Of a stretch of DNA of 57,748 nt, positions 46,256 through 55,241 are shown one piece after another. This stretch comes from an uncultured Bacteroidota bacterium (GTDB lineage: Bacteria > Bacteroidota > Bacteroidia > Chitinophagales > Chitinophagaceae). A model generated the notes under the pieces. It was not told the DNA's origin. It searched no databases and worked only from the letters and a program-made list of their open reading frames with translations. A program made the translations under genes and the position numbers. Position 1 is the stretch's first letter; the number at the start of each line of letters is the position of its first letter. Location: contig CAIVEH010000003.1 in the NCBI GenBank assembly GCA_903904855.1, positions 1 to 57,748 of the forward strand, read 5' to 3'.

Positions 46256-46837
46256 ATGCCCGCATATTCTGAAGAAGAAATAATAGCAGGGTGCCGGAAA
46301 AAAGACCGGGCAATACAGGAGCTGCTGTATAAAACATACTATAGTATGTTTTTGAAGGTCTGCTGCCGTTACGCTAAAAGTATGCAGGATGCTGAACAAT
46401 TGCTGAATGACGGATTCCTTAAAATTTTTACACAAATAGACTTTTTAAAAAATGCCGGTTCTTTTGCAGGATGGATGCATAAGATAATGGTGAACACCTG
46501 TCTCGACTATCTGAGAGGAAGTGCGCTGAAGGAAGAAATGAAGATACATGTTCGCTCTGTACCAGCTGAAGAAAGCAATATAGCAGTGAGCAATGATGGA
46601 ATTGAAAGTATGGAATTTAAAGAACTGGTAAAACTGATTCAAACCTTACCCGCCATGACACGCACAGTGTTTAATATGTACGTGTTCGACGGTTATAACC
46701 ATAAAGAAATTTCAGAACAAATGGAGATAAGCGAGGGTACCTCCCACTGGCATGTGCACCAGGCGCGGAATATCCTTCAAAAAAAGATTAACAACAGTGA
46801 ACAAAATATAGTGAGTTATGAAGCCAAGAGAATTTGA
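46256..46837 (+). CDS. ECF-type RNA polymerase sigma factor
   Basis: 193 residues. Region 2 spans about residues 20-90: LLYKTYYSMFLKVCCRYAKS, AEQLLNDGFLKIF and FAGWMHKIMVNTCLDYLR (quoted in part). Region 4 spans about 125-180: ELVKLIQTLPAMTRTVFNMY, GYNHKEISEQMEISEGTSHW and HVHQARNILQKK. Both DNA-contacting regions are complete, with no region 3, as for ECF sigma factors. The start ATG at 46256 fits the usual N-terminus. Its last 20 bases overlap the next gene, whose product has a single membrane span and may be its regulator. Confidence 0.93.
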   Translation: MPAYSEEEIIAGCRKKDRAIQELLYKTYYSMFLKVCCRYAKSMQDAEQLLNDGFLKIFTQIDFLKNAGSFAGWMHKIMVNTCLDYLRGSALKEEMKIHVRSVPAEESNIAVSNDGIESMEFKELVKLIQTLPAMTRTVFNMYVFDGYNHKEISEQMEISEGTSHWHVHQARNILQKKINNSEQNIVSYEAKRI

Positions 46838-48011
46838 CGCTCTGGTCAGGCAAAAGTTTGATCAGAACGACTTTGAGTACAACCCACAAAACTGGGTACG
46901 ACTCAAAGAACAGCTGGAAGGGAAGACTAAAAAACGAAGCATAATCATGTGGTGGTGGATGCCACTGGTAGGTGTTGCTGCCTCGGTAGCTGCATTTGCC
47001 ATTGGCGTTAACTTCATGTGGAGGCAGGCTGCAACCGGAAATGCAGGTGTCGCTGGTTTTACCCTTGAAATTCAAAAAGATCATAACGCTCCTCTGCAAG
47101 ACCCTAATGCCCCTGTATTGCATTATACTGCAAAAACCATTAATCACAATTATAAACCAAAAACACACAAACATAAGTTAAACAACGATCAGGTAAAAGA
47201 AGAAAAATTCGGCATCAATCTTCAGAATGCATTGAACTTCACACCGGTTAAAACTGAGAAAAAATTCAGCTTACAGGATAAGCCGGTTGCTAAAAAAGAA
47301 GACAAGAAAAAAGAGCTGGTCGCAGCAGCAGGATCCAGAACATTTAAGCCTGAATTGGAAAAGAAATCAGTTGGCTTGACCATATTTTTATCTGGAGGTG
47401 TAAACCAGGGAAGCCAGAACAGCGGGTATGTAGGTGGTGCAACTATTAGAAAAATGATCAACGATAATACTTTTATTGAAGGTGATGTAGCATTTGTAAG
47501 TAGTAATGCCACTCAAAATTTAAACTATCATAGTGATGGTTTTTATAGAAATATAACCCCAAGTTCAAATACCTCAGGCCAGGGAGCTAAAATATCCAAA
47601 GTAGCAAAAGTAACCAATGGACCAGATCCGGATCCTAATGTTATCCAGGAATATGTAGCCCCAACCAATACAAAAAAGAGCGATGCCTATACCATGTCAT
47701 ATATTCAGATTACGCCTTCATTAGGTGTAAAAATCATCAAGAGACTTTCTATTGCAGGTGGTCCGGATATTCAACAGGCACTCGCCGACACAAGGCCTGC
47801 AGCAAACGCAAATCTAACCCGTGATCAGTTGTCAGTAATGCCTTTGTTTGATTTCGGATTTATGGCCAAAACCGAACTCTCTGTTAACAAGAGAATCAAA
47901 GCTCAGGTATCTTACCGTAAGGGAGTTAATAATATGCTTACCCCCGGCGATAAATACATAGACCGCAACTATATGCAGGTACAGGTAAGGTGCGCAATCT
48001 TTAATAAATAG
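46818..48011 (+). CDS. Single-span membrane protein with C-terminal beta-barrel-like domain, putative anti-sigma partner
   Basis: 397 residues. Residues 1-42 are charged and should be cytoplasmic (PREFDALVRQKFDQNDFEYN); one transmembrane helix follows at about 44-67 (IIMWWWMPLVGVAASVAAF); a Lys-rich linker reaches to about 180; the rest resembles an outer-membrane-type beta-barrel domain (VGLTIFLSGGVNQGS ... RIKAQVSYRKGVNNM). The reading frame begins inside the sigma factor gene (20-base overlap). In Bacteroidota a gene in this position after an ECF sigma often encodes the anti-sigma or signal-relay protein. No classical zinc anti-sigma motif is visible, so this role is inference. Confidence 0.72.
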   Translation: MKPREFDALVRQKFDQNDFEYNPQNWVRLKEQLEGKTKKRSIIMWWWMPLVGVAASVAAFAIGVNFMWRQAATGNAGVAGFTLEIQKDHNAPLQDPNAPVLHYTAKTINHNYKPKTHKHKLNNDQVKEEKFGINLQNALNFTPVKTEKKFSLQDKPVAKKEDKKKELVAAAGSRTFKPELEKKSVGLTIFLSGGVNQGSQNSGYVGGATIRKMINDNTFIEGDVAFVSSNATQNLNYHSDGFYRNITPSSNTSGQGAKISKVAKVTNGPDPDPNVIQEYVAPTNTKKSDAYTMSYIQITPSLGVKIIKRLSIAGGPDIQQALADTRPAANANLTRDQLSVMPLFDFGFMAKTELSVNKRIKAQVSYRKGVNNMLTPGDKYIDRNYMQVQVRCAIFNK

Positions 48012-48027
48012 ACAGTATTTTTTATTG

Positions 48028-48063
48028 AGCGCCGGGCAGATTATTTTCCCGGCGCTTATTTAT
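48028..48063 (+). terminator. Intrinsic terminator after the sigma factor operon
   Basis: AGCGCCGGG (48028-48036) pairs perfectly with CCCGGCGCT (48048-48056), 11-base loop, followed by TATTTATTT. Confidence 0.82.
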
Positions 48064-48100
48064 TTAAACGATTCCAGATCGAAAATTCCTCATTGATTTA

Positions 48101-48715
48101 ATGAATTATAATCCTGTAGCCAGATATTACGATAAGCTGAGCAGGCTGGTGTTTGGCAATAATTTATTGGAAGCACAATCCTATTTTCTTGATCGGATCC
48201 CTCCCGGCAGTAAAGTACTTATTGTTGGCGGAGGGACAGGTCAAATTCTGGAGGAGATAACAAGGCTGCAACCTTCAGGGTTGCATATTACCTATATCGA
48301 TTCATCAACTAAAATGACCGATATCGCACGCTGTAAAAATATAACTAATAACAAGGTAATTTTCATAACTGCACCCGTTGAGACCACCAATTTTGAATAT
48401 ACATTTGATGTGATCATCACGCCTTTTTTATTCGACAATTTTAAACCTGATTCGGCAGCAAAAATATTTTCTGCTATCGACAGGTATCTTGCAAAAGATG
48501 GACTATGGCTATACACCGACTTCAGGAATACAAAAGCGCTCAGGCAAAAACTACTACTGAAAATAATGTATGCCTTTTTCAGATTATTCTGTGGCATTGA
48601 GGCAACTCAGCTTCCTGATATAAAAAATTGTTTTGAGAATTCAGGTTATGCCGTTGTAATGGGAAACACTTTTATGAAGGGTTTTATAGCGTCCACAGTT
48701 TACAAACGATATTAG
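48101..48715 (+). CDS. Class I SAM-dependent methyltransferase
   Basis: 204 residues. The SAM-binding glycine loop VLIVGGGTGQILEEI is at about residues 39-53, followed by the acidic residue of ITYIDSSTKM and a motif-III-like FDVIITPFLFDNF. No substrate domain is evident, and no specific family was recognised. It lies 40 bases before the M23 peptidase gene on the same strand, possibly co-transcribed. Confidence 0.8.
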   Translation: MNYNPVARYYDKLSRLVFGNNLLEAQSYFLDRIPPGSKVLIVGGGTGQILEEITRLQPSGLHITYIDSSTKMTDIARCKNITNNKVIFITAPVETTNFEYTFDVIITPFLFDNFKPDSAAKIFSAIDRYLAKDGLWLYTDFRNTKALRQKLLLKIMYAFFRLFCGIEATQLPDIKNCFENSGYAVVMGNTFMKGFIASTVYKRY

Positions 48716-48755
48716 GGTGTATTGCAGGATTAATTTGGATGACTTAGTTTGCAGT

Positions 48756-50540
48756 ATGAAACTGATTTTATCAATACTTTTATCAGCGCTCTGTTTTAGC
48801 ACCTCTGCACAAAACAAGATAACCGATACCAAACCCGATTACCCCCAGGATTATTTCCGAAACCCTCTGGACATACCCATTTTCCTTGCAGGTAATTTCG
48901 GCGAATGCAGGCCGGGCCATTTTCACAGCGGGGTTGATATCAAAACACTTGGCGAAGAAAACCAGCCTGTTCATGCAGCGGCTGATGGCTACATTTCTCG
49001 CATTAAGATGGAAAGCGGAGGTTTCGGCCATGGCATATACATAACCCATCCCAATGGCTACACTACCCTATATGCTCACCTTAATAAATTTGCTCCTGCC
49101 ATCCAGAAATACGTAAGGGATCAGCAGTATGAGCAGAAAAAATGGAATGTCGACCTCCAGTTCTCCCCGGTACAGTTTCCGGTAAAGAAGGGCCAGCAAA
49201 TAGCCTGGAGTGGCAATACAGGCGCCAGCTCAGCGCCACACCTTCATTTTGAGATACGGAATACCAAAACAGAGCATCCGCTTAACCCTCAGTTGTTTGG
49301 CTTGCCTGTGGTAGATAAAATAGCGCCTGTGCCGGCTGAGGTGGTTATTTACACACGACAATCATATGGTTATGATGTTGCCGGCAGGTATTATTTCCCT
49401 CTTGAAAAAAATGGAATGATATACCAGTTAGGTTGGCAGGGAGAAGACGGTTCGGAGATTGTTGCTTACGGCGACACCTTAATAAGGAATATAACTGGAA
49501 ATATTGGCATCGGCATAAATGTAGATGACTATATGGATGGCAGTGACAATACGATCTCTTTTTATACTGCAAAGCTCTATAAGGATGATATCCTTCAAGG
49601 GCAGATAACACTCGATGATATAGGTTATGACGAAACACGTTATATAAATGCTTATACAGACTACCACATTAAAAAAGATCAACATAAATGGGTTCAGCGC
49701 TTTTTCAAATTACCGGGCAATCACCTTGATCATATATATAGCCATCTTAATGACAATAACGGGTGGTTTCCAGTTGCCGAAACAGGCACGAATAAAATTG
49801 AGATCATCCTTACTGATGATAAAGACAATCAAAGCCGGATAGTTTTCTATATAAGGCTGCGAACACCGGTGCATGATTTTGCTTCACTATTATCACCTGG
49901 CGTCTTTCAAACTTATTACAAGCAGGCTGTATTCCATGACAATCAGTCAAACTCTTATAGTGATTCTAACATTAGTTTCCTACTTGATAGCAGAGCGTTG
50001 TACGATAGTATTTTTTTTACACACAAAACAATTGAATATCGCAATGCCTACTCTGATAAGTACAAGATACATGAACCCTACATACCAGTTCATAATTATT
50101 TCGAACTGAAAATAAAACCCAATAAGTCAATTCCTCCCGCTCTGGCAAACAAAGTAGTACTGATGTATTCCGACGATAAAGACACAGATGGTCGTGCAGC
50201 ATTTGTAGCAGAGAATGGTTGGTATAAAGCAAAGGTCCGCAACTTCGGCACCTACTGGCTGGATATTGATACCACAGCGCCTGTTATAGAATCAATGCAG
50301 AAAAATGGCAGCAACCTAAGCAAGGCTAAACAGATATTATTTGAGGTAAAAGACAACATAACCTCAGTAAAAACCTTCAGCGGATATCTGGATGGCAAAT
50401 GGATCTGCTTCGAACAGCACAGCAGGAAGTTCTTTTATGAATTCGACAGTCATTGCCCTAAAGGCAAACATCAACTGATATTTAAAGCAGAAGATGAAAA
50501 CGGGAACGAAGCAGTATATAAGCTTAACTTTGTGCGGTAA
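48756..50540 (+). CDS. M23 (LytM-type) metallopeptidase with a large C-terminal extension
   Basis: About 594 residues from ATG 48756 (MKLILSILLSALCFSTSA, a signal peptide); an in-frame ATG at 48717 would spoil the signal. The zinc endopeptidase domain is N-terminal: FRNPLDIPIFLAGNFGECRPGHFHSGVDI has the HxxxD ligands, YAHLNKF the family motif, and HLHFEIRN the second His pair (shown in parts). The remaining 400 residues are beta-rich domains of the type seen in Bacteroidota M23 proteins. It probably cleaves cross-bridges in peptidoglycan in the periplasm. All metal ligands are present, so it should be active. Confidence 0.92.
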   Translation: MKLILSILLSALCFSTSAQNKITDTKPDYPQDYFRNPLDIPIFLAGNFGECRPGHFHSGVDIKTLGEENQPVHAAADGYISRIKMESGGFGHGIYITHPNGYTTLYAHLNKFAPAIQKYVRDQQYEQKKWNVDLQFSPVQFPVKKGQQIAWSGNTGASSAPHLHFEIRNTKTEHPLNPQLFGLPVVDKIAPVPAEVVIYTRQSYGYDVAGRYYFPLEKNGMIYQLGWQGEDGSEIVAYGDTLIRNITGNIGIGINVDDYMDGSDNTISFYTAKLYKDDILQGQITLDDIGYDETRYINAYTDYHIKKDQHKWVQRFFKLPGNHLDHIYSHLNDNNGWFPVAETGTNKIEIILTDDKDNQSRIVFYIRLRTPVHDFASLLSPGVFQTYYKQAVFHDNQSNSYSDSNISFLLDSRALYDSIFFTHKTIEYRNAYSDKYKIHEPYIPVHNYFELKIKPNKSIPPALANKVVLMYSDDKDTDGRAAFVAENGWYKAKVRNFGTYWLDIDTTAPVIESMQKNGSNLSKAKQILFEVKDNITSVKTFSGYLDGKWICFEQHSRKFFYEFDSHCPKGKHQLIFKAEDENGNEAVYKLNFVR

Positions 50541-50550
50541 TCATACGTAG

Positions 50551-50583
50551 AGATTTGTCAACTTTATAAAAGTTGACAAATCT
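50551..50583 (+). terminator. 14-bp perfect hairpin after the M23 gene
   Basis: AGATTTGTCAACTT (50551-50564) is exactly complementary to AAGTTGACAAATCT (50570-50583), loop TATAA. It sits 10 bases after the stop codon but has no T-run, so terminator function is only likely. A weaker relative lies at 81-113. Confidence 0.6.
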
Positions 50584-50616
50584 AAATGATGCGGTTAGAA
50601 AGTAAATCATCAATTT

Positions 50617-51081
50617 ATGACACTAAAACAAGGAGACAAAGCGCCCGCTTTCACAACCACTGATCAGGATGGAAATAAAGTTTCACTGAAAGACTTTAAG
50701 GACAAAAAAGTAGTACTCTATTTTTATCCTAAAGATAGTACACCCACCTGCACCATTGAAGCCTGCAATCTGCGCGATAATTATACCGGTCTGCTTCAGA
50801 AAGGCATTGTAGTGCTGGGCGTAAGTGTCGACAGTGCGAGCAGCCACATAAAATTTCAGCAGAAACATTCATTGCCTTTTACTTTGCTGGCCGATGAAGA
50901 CCATGCTCTGGTGGAAGCTTATGGCGTTTGGGCTCAGAAAAAAATGATGGGCAGGAATTATATGGGCATCCTGCGCACTACTTTCCTCATCAATGAGAAG
51001 GGAAAAATTGATCACATTATCGAAAAAGTCGACAGCAAAAACCATACTGCCCAGATCGAAACGCTCTGGAATATTAAATAA
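50617..51081 (+). CDS. bcp: Thioredoxin-dependent thiol peroxidase (Bcp/PrxQ)
   Basis: 154-residue atypical two-Cys peroxiredoxin reducing hydrogen and organic peroxides with electrons from thioredoxin. The peroxidatic Cys45 and resolving Cys50 are in STPTCTIEACNLRD, five residues apart as in the alpha-helical PrxQ type. GVSVDSASSHIKFQQKHSLPF and LLADEDHALVEAYGVW are family landmarks. Cytosolic, no signal peptide. It has a 76-base leader gap containing the hairpin at 50551-50583 and is probably transcribed alone. Confidence 0.96.
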   Translation: MTLKQGDKAPAFTTTDQDGNKVSLKDFKDKKVVLYFYPKDSTPTCTIEACNLRDNYTGLLQKGIVVLGVSVDSASSHIKFQQKHSLPFTLLADEDHALVEAYGVWAQKKMMGRNYMGILRTTFLINEKGKIDHIIEKVDSKNHTAQIETLWNIK

Positions 51082-51160
51082 GTAATTTGTATTTTGTATC
51101 CGATAACTATTGTAAATTAGCGTGCAAATAACCTGCTCTTATCCGAAATACTGATATTTT

Positions 51161-53539
51161 ATGAAAAAAATCCTTTTACCTCTCTTAGTTCTTCTTTCAA
51201 CATGCAGTCTGTCGGTTACTTACGGACAGACCATAACAACCATTGCCGGCAATGGCACTTTCGGCGATACCGGTGATGGCAGCGCAGCCACTGCGGCTGA
51301 ATTCGAAGAGGTGTGGTTTAATGCTATCGATGCCTCAGGAAATATTTATATCACAGATAATTTTGATCATAGAGTCAGAAAGGTTAGTCCTGCCGGTATC
51401 ATAACAACTTTTGCCGGTAATGGTTCAGCCGGTTTCAGCGGAGATGGCGGCATGGCTACTGCTGCACAGTTTATAGGCGCCGCAGGTATTGCAGTCGATC
51501 ATGCAGGGAATGTATTTTTTTCCGACATTAACAACCGCAGGATTCGCAAGGTTACCCCTGCCGGTTATATATCTACATATGGTGGCAATGGTTCTTCAGG
51601 CTTCAGCGGAGATGGCGGACAGGCTACTGCTGCACAGCTGAACACGCCTTATGGCGTAGCCGTTGATAATGGCGGCAATGTATATGTGGCTGATGAACTC
51701 AATTTCCGGGTTCGGAAAATTACACCTGCAGGTATTATCACTACCGTTGCAGGCAGCGGCACAGGTGGCTATTCAGGCGATGGTGGCCCGGCTATAGCAG
51801 CGCAGATCACGCCCACCGGAATAGCTGTAGATGCCGCAGGCAATCTGTTTATTGCTACCAATAACCGTATCCGTAAAGTAAATACTGCTGGTATTATTTC
51901 AACAGTTGCCGGTAATGGCATTGCAGGTTTCAGTGGCGACAGCGGCCCGGCATCAACCGCCAAACTGAATCAGCCGGTTGGTATTGCAACAGACGGTCTT
52001 GGCAATCTCTTTATTTCAGATCAGTACAATTACCGCATCCGCAAAGTAAATGACTCTGGTATTATCAGTACCGTTGCAGGCACTGGTACTGCAGGATTTT
52101 CAGGCGATGGTGGTGCGGCTACGGCTGCCAAACTGCAGCAACTTTTAGGTCTATGCACCGACCCCGCCGGCGATATTATATTTTGCGATTATGGCAATCT
52201 CCGCATACGCAAAGTTCTTTCCGGCAATCATCTGCCTCACTTTATTCACTGGCCGTCCGATAGTATGCCGGTTTGCCAGAATTCTATTGGCGATTCAGTT
52301 AACCAGTTATTTATCATTACTGATGCCGATTCCGCGCAATATATTCACTGGACGCTTTTAGATTCTGCACAGCATGGCACTGCCGGCATATCTCATGCTG
52401 CGATATCCACCAGAGACACTTTGGTACCAACAGGGCTTAGCTACACACCTGCTATCGGGTATATTGGCAGAGACACTTTTAAAGTTATGGTTGATGATGG
52501 CATTTCATTCGATACCCTTACCGTATTTATGATAGTAAAACCGTTGCCCGATACCGGGATAATCGTCGGCAATCATAATATCTGTATGGGCACACCTGTT
52601 ACATTAACCGATACTGTAACCGGCGGTATATGGAGCGCAATTAATAGTAAAGCCTCCGTATCAGGTTCCGGAGTTGTAAGCGGATTTAGGCCGGGCATCG
52701 ATACCATTCTCAATACATTTACACTCAATGGCTGTGTGTCTGCAGCTCACTTCCAGGTTACTGTTTTCCCGGTTACAGATACTATTACCGGACCGGTTGC
52801 CGTTTGCACCGGCAAGCATATCACACTAACCGGAAGCCCTGCTGGTGGCTCGTGGAATGTAACCAATACTCTGGCTACTATTGCTGGTGGCGTTGTTACC
52901 GGCGATACTGCGGGTGTTGATACTGTATTCTATACCATCTCTAATTATTGCGGCATATTTACTACCACCTATCCTGTTACCATTATCGGGTTTACAATAC
53001 CTACCGTGGTTATTACTGCTACTCCACCCACAATTTCGGCCGGACAGCTGGAAACCCTTGTAGCTCATATTACAGGCGGCGGTGGCATTACCTATGGCTA
53101 CCAGTGGGAAAAGAATAATGTTATTATTCCCGGTGCAACCGATAGTGTTTATTCAAGTACCGCTTTTGCAGATAAAGACTCTTTAACGTGTTTTGTAAAT
53201 AATGGCCCGTGCAATTTTGAAACATTTACCTGGACTTATATTCAGTTCCATACCAGTGGTATAAAAAATATAACCTCGGGCAATGAACTTTTACTTTCTC
53301 CTGATCCTAATAATGGAGATTTCAACCTGCAGGGTACAGTTTTTTCAGATAACAATGAAGCAGTGATTCAGGTAACCGACATTCTTGGCAGGGAAGTTTA
53401 CAAAGCTGTTTCAGTCATTGATAACAATCGTATTGATAAGCACATTGCGCTTCCGGCTTCATGCGCCGATGGCACCTATTTCTTGCGTATTAGTACCAGT
53501 AGTACACAATCAGTAATTCAGTTAGTTGTCAGGAAATAG
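51161..53539 (+). CDS. NHL-repeat T9SS-secreted protein
   Basis: 792 residues. Signal peptide MKKILLPLLVLLSTCSLSVTYG; six NHL-type propeller blades (about 25-360) with the pattern VAGNGIAGFSGD, TAAKLNQPVGIATD, GNLFISDQYNYRIRKV; a cadherin-like tandem segment (LSYTPAIGYIGRDTF); two Big_2-like Ig units (GGIWSAINSKASVSG and GGSWNVTNTLATIAG); an Ig unit; and a T9SS type A sorting domain (LLLSPDPNNGDFNLQG ... DGTYFLRI). The NHL blades presumably close into a six-bladed beta-propeller for binding a ligand or polymer at the cell surface. No catalytic residues are evident. No hairpin terminator was recognised downstream. Confidence 0.92.
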   Translation: MKKILLPLLVLLSTCSLSVTYGQTITTIAGNGTFGDTGDGSAATAAEFEEVWFNAIDASGNIYITDNFDHRVRKVSPAGIITTFAGNGSAGFSGDGGMATAAQFIGAAGIAVDHAGNVFFSDINNRRIRKVTPAGYISTYGGNGSSGFSGDGGQATAAQLNTPYGVAVDNGGNVYVADELNFRVRKITPAGIITTVAGSGTGGYSGDGGPAIAAQITPTGIAVDAAGNLFIATNNRIRKVNTAGIISTVAGNGIAGFSGDSGPASTAKLNQPVGIATDGLGNLFISDQYNYRIRKVNDSGIISTVAGTGTAGFSGDGGAATAAKLQQLLGLCTDPAGDIIFCDYGNLRIRKVLSGNHLPHFIHWPSDSMPVCQNSIGDSVNQLFIITDADSAQYIHWTLLDSAQHGTAGISHAAISTRDTLVPTGLSYTPAIGYIGRDTFKVMVDDGISFDTLTVFMIVKPLPDTGIIVGNHNICMGTPVTLTDTVTGGIWSAINSKASVSGSGVVSGFRPGIDTILNTFTLNGCVSAAHFQVTVFPVTDTITGPVAVCTGKHITLTGSPAGGSWNVTNTLATIAGGVVTGDTAGVDTVFYTISNYCGIFTTTYPVTIIGFTIPTVVITATPPTISAGQLETLVAHITGGGGITYGYQWEKNNVIIPGATDSVYSSTAFADKDSLTCFVNNGPCNFETFTWTYIQFHTSGIKNITSGNELLLSPDPNNGDFNLQGTVFSDNNEAVIQVTDILGREVYKAVSVIDNNRIDKHIALPASCADGTYFLRISTSSTQSVIQLVVRK

Positions 53540-53833
53540 CCTCTCAATTCAGTTTATTAGCTATTTTCTTTTCATTTGGAAATAAACACGTATGACGGTT
53601 AGCAAATAAAGACTCATGCAAAGCGCCGTTTGCAAACGTCTGATTTAATCATGCAATTGCCTGAATTCTGGTGATTAAGGGCCCTAACCGGTAAAGATAT
53701 CCAGTTTATCTGAAACCTTCGCTATTAAGTGGTTTCAAAGGCTATCAAACACTACTACAACAACTTTATTATCGATGATTTTTAATGGTCTCAGTAAAGT
53801 TTTGCCGTTCCGGTTTCTCTTCCTTGTAAAACC
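53540..53833. other. Intergenic region after the NHL protein gene
   Basis: About 290 bases with no recognisable gene, promoter or repeat before the MNT fragment begins at 53834. Confidence 0.4.
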
Positions 53834-53992
53834 TTTATACAAAAAGTACAAAAAGAAAAATACAGGCATGATTTTTGAACAAGTGAAAAAACTCAGTTTA
53901 TGGCCTCAGCATCAATTATGAAACAAATGAAGAATTTCGTTTCCATTGCAAATTCATGTGGAATAACATTGCGCAAAGCTATTTTATTTTAA
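53834..53992 (+). pseudogene. Truncated duplicate of the HEPN/MNT junction
   Basis: Matches 40874-41029 at a constant offset of 12960 bases, with about 13 differences in 156 bases (92% identity) and no gaps. It contains the last codons of the HEPN gene and the first 30 codons of MNT (from ATG 53900: MASASIMKQMKNFVSIANSC and on to KAILF), then meets TAA at 53990-53992. The copy breaks off right before the GSYAR motif of the active site, so no functional MNT is made. Confidence 0.88.
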
Positions 53993-54037
53993 TAGTTTGT
54001 AGATAAATCGTACATTGAAAATTACAATCAAATCAGC

Positions 54038-54960
54038 TTAATAATTAAGGTGAAATTTAGAAAAAAATGCAACGTCTTCATCTCTACCGTATTCTTGAAG
54101 TGCTGCAATTATTTCTTGGTCTAATAAGTATCTATAAAAACCATATGGAATACTTCCATTCAATGCCGCATCTTTAATATACGGCATCAACCATTTCCAT
54201 TTTTTAATAAAGAAATCAGCACGCTCATTTTTGAAAAACAACAAACCACTAAAATGTTTTAAAGGCGCCTGTAGTTGAAATGTATTAAGCCCGACTTTCT
54301 TTCTATCTGGAAAACCATATTGTTCTACCTGATTGCAAAACTCAGTAAAATGAAATGAATCAATTAAAATAATTGACTCTGTTCTGGATGAGGAATCCTT
54401 AAACCAGTCGTAATTAAGCACGTGGCGAAAATCGATATTAGCCTTAAACAACGCACAAATTTCCATATTCCATCTCCAGTCGAGATTTAACCTGGCCTGC
54501 CTGATCCAATTTGCCTGCTCCTTTTCAATTCTTTTATAAACAGCATTAAGTGGCTTTCGATATATACTTGTGGTATCCGCATTGCCAAAGATGTTGCCAT
54601 AAATATCAAATTGCTGACGGAAGGAGTTTCCTGTATTTAGAATTAACTCCTTACTGGCAATATAAAAGTTTTCGGGGTCTTCAGTTGCAACAGATAAATA
54701 AAAAAACTAGCAAGATCATTAATAGTGTATTTCTTCGATAAACTACAGTATATCTTATCAGCAATTTTAAGGTACTTCCGGAATGTAGTTGAATCAACCT
54801 TTTGTTTAACTCTCCAATTAATTATAGAATCGGCAAACTTCATTTGCTGTCTATAATACTTATCGGGATTAAGATGCTGCCCTCTTGCTGAATAAGCAAA
54901 AAAACAATTGATAGCTAGAAATAGCATAGCGGCGATGGTAATTAGAAATCTGTTGTACAT
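54038..54960 (-). pseudogene. Frameshifted exported DUF6624-like gene (third copy)
   Basis: Two minus-strand frames form one gene of about 307 codons. From ATG 54960 it encodes a signal peptide (MYNRFLITIAAMLFLAINCF) and about 85 residues, then a T7 run (plus strand A7, 54700-54706) breaks the frame. The other frame is open from there to the stop at 54038 (LSVATEDPENFYIASKEL ... WRWNMEICALFKA ... FAALQEYG-like end). One extra T restores the joint as NDLASFFYLSVATEDPEN. The second half shares the layout of the two DUF6624-like proteins at 41360-43381. The break may be real or an assembly error. Confidence 0.75.
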
Positions 54961-55066
54961 AATAGTGCTTTTGAAATCTGCGTAGAAATGACCTCCCAGA
55001 TTATGTTATAAATATTGAGTCAGTATCAATTCAGGTAATATACATCATAATCTAAAATAAACGCAT

Positions 55067-55135
55067 GAAAACCTATTTTATTGTACAACAACAACTTAGT
55101 TATTAATAAAAGTAAAGAAAAGTAGAAATAATTTC
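55067..55135. repeat. Duplicated upstream region, copy 2
   Basis: Resembles 43485-43550 (AACCTATTTTATTGTACAAC, then TTAATAAAAGTAAAGAAAAG) and lies at the same distance upstream of the broken DUF6624-like gene at 54038-54960. Confidence 0.6.
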
Positions 55136-55186
55136 AGCATTTGAAATTATTCTTTTGACACTACCTTTTAGTACAAAAATTATACA

Positions 55187-55215
55187 TAAAAAAAACCGCC
55201 CCAAAAGGAGCGGTT
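55187..55215 (-). terminator. Intrinsic terminator of the cox operon
   Basis: On the minus strand AACCGCTCC and GGGGCGGTT form a 9-bp stem (one wobble pair) around TTTT, followed by a run of eight or more T. It lies 26 bases after the coxA stop codon. Confidence 0.9.
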
Positions 55216-55241
55216 CAATAAAATAAAAAAATTTGTTGTTA

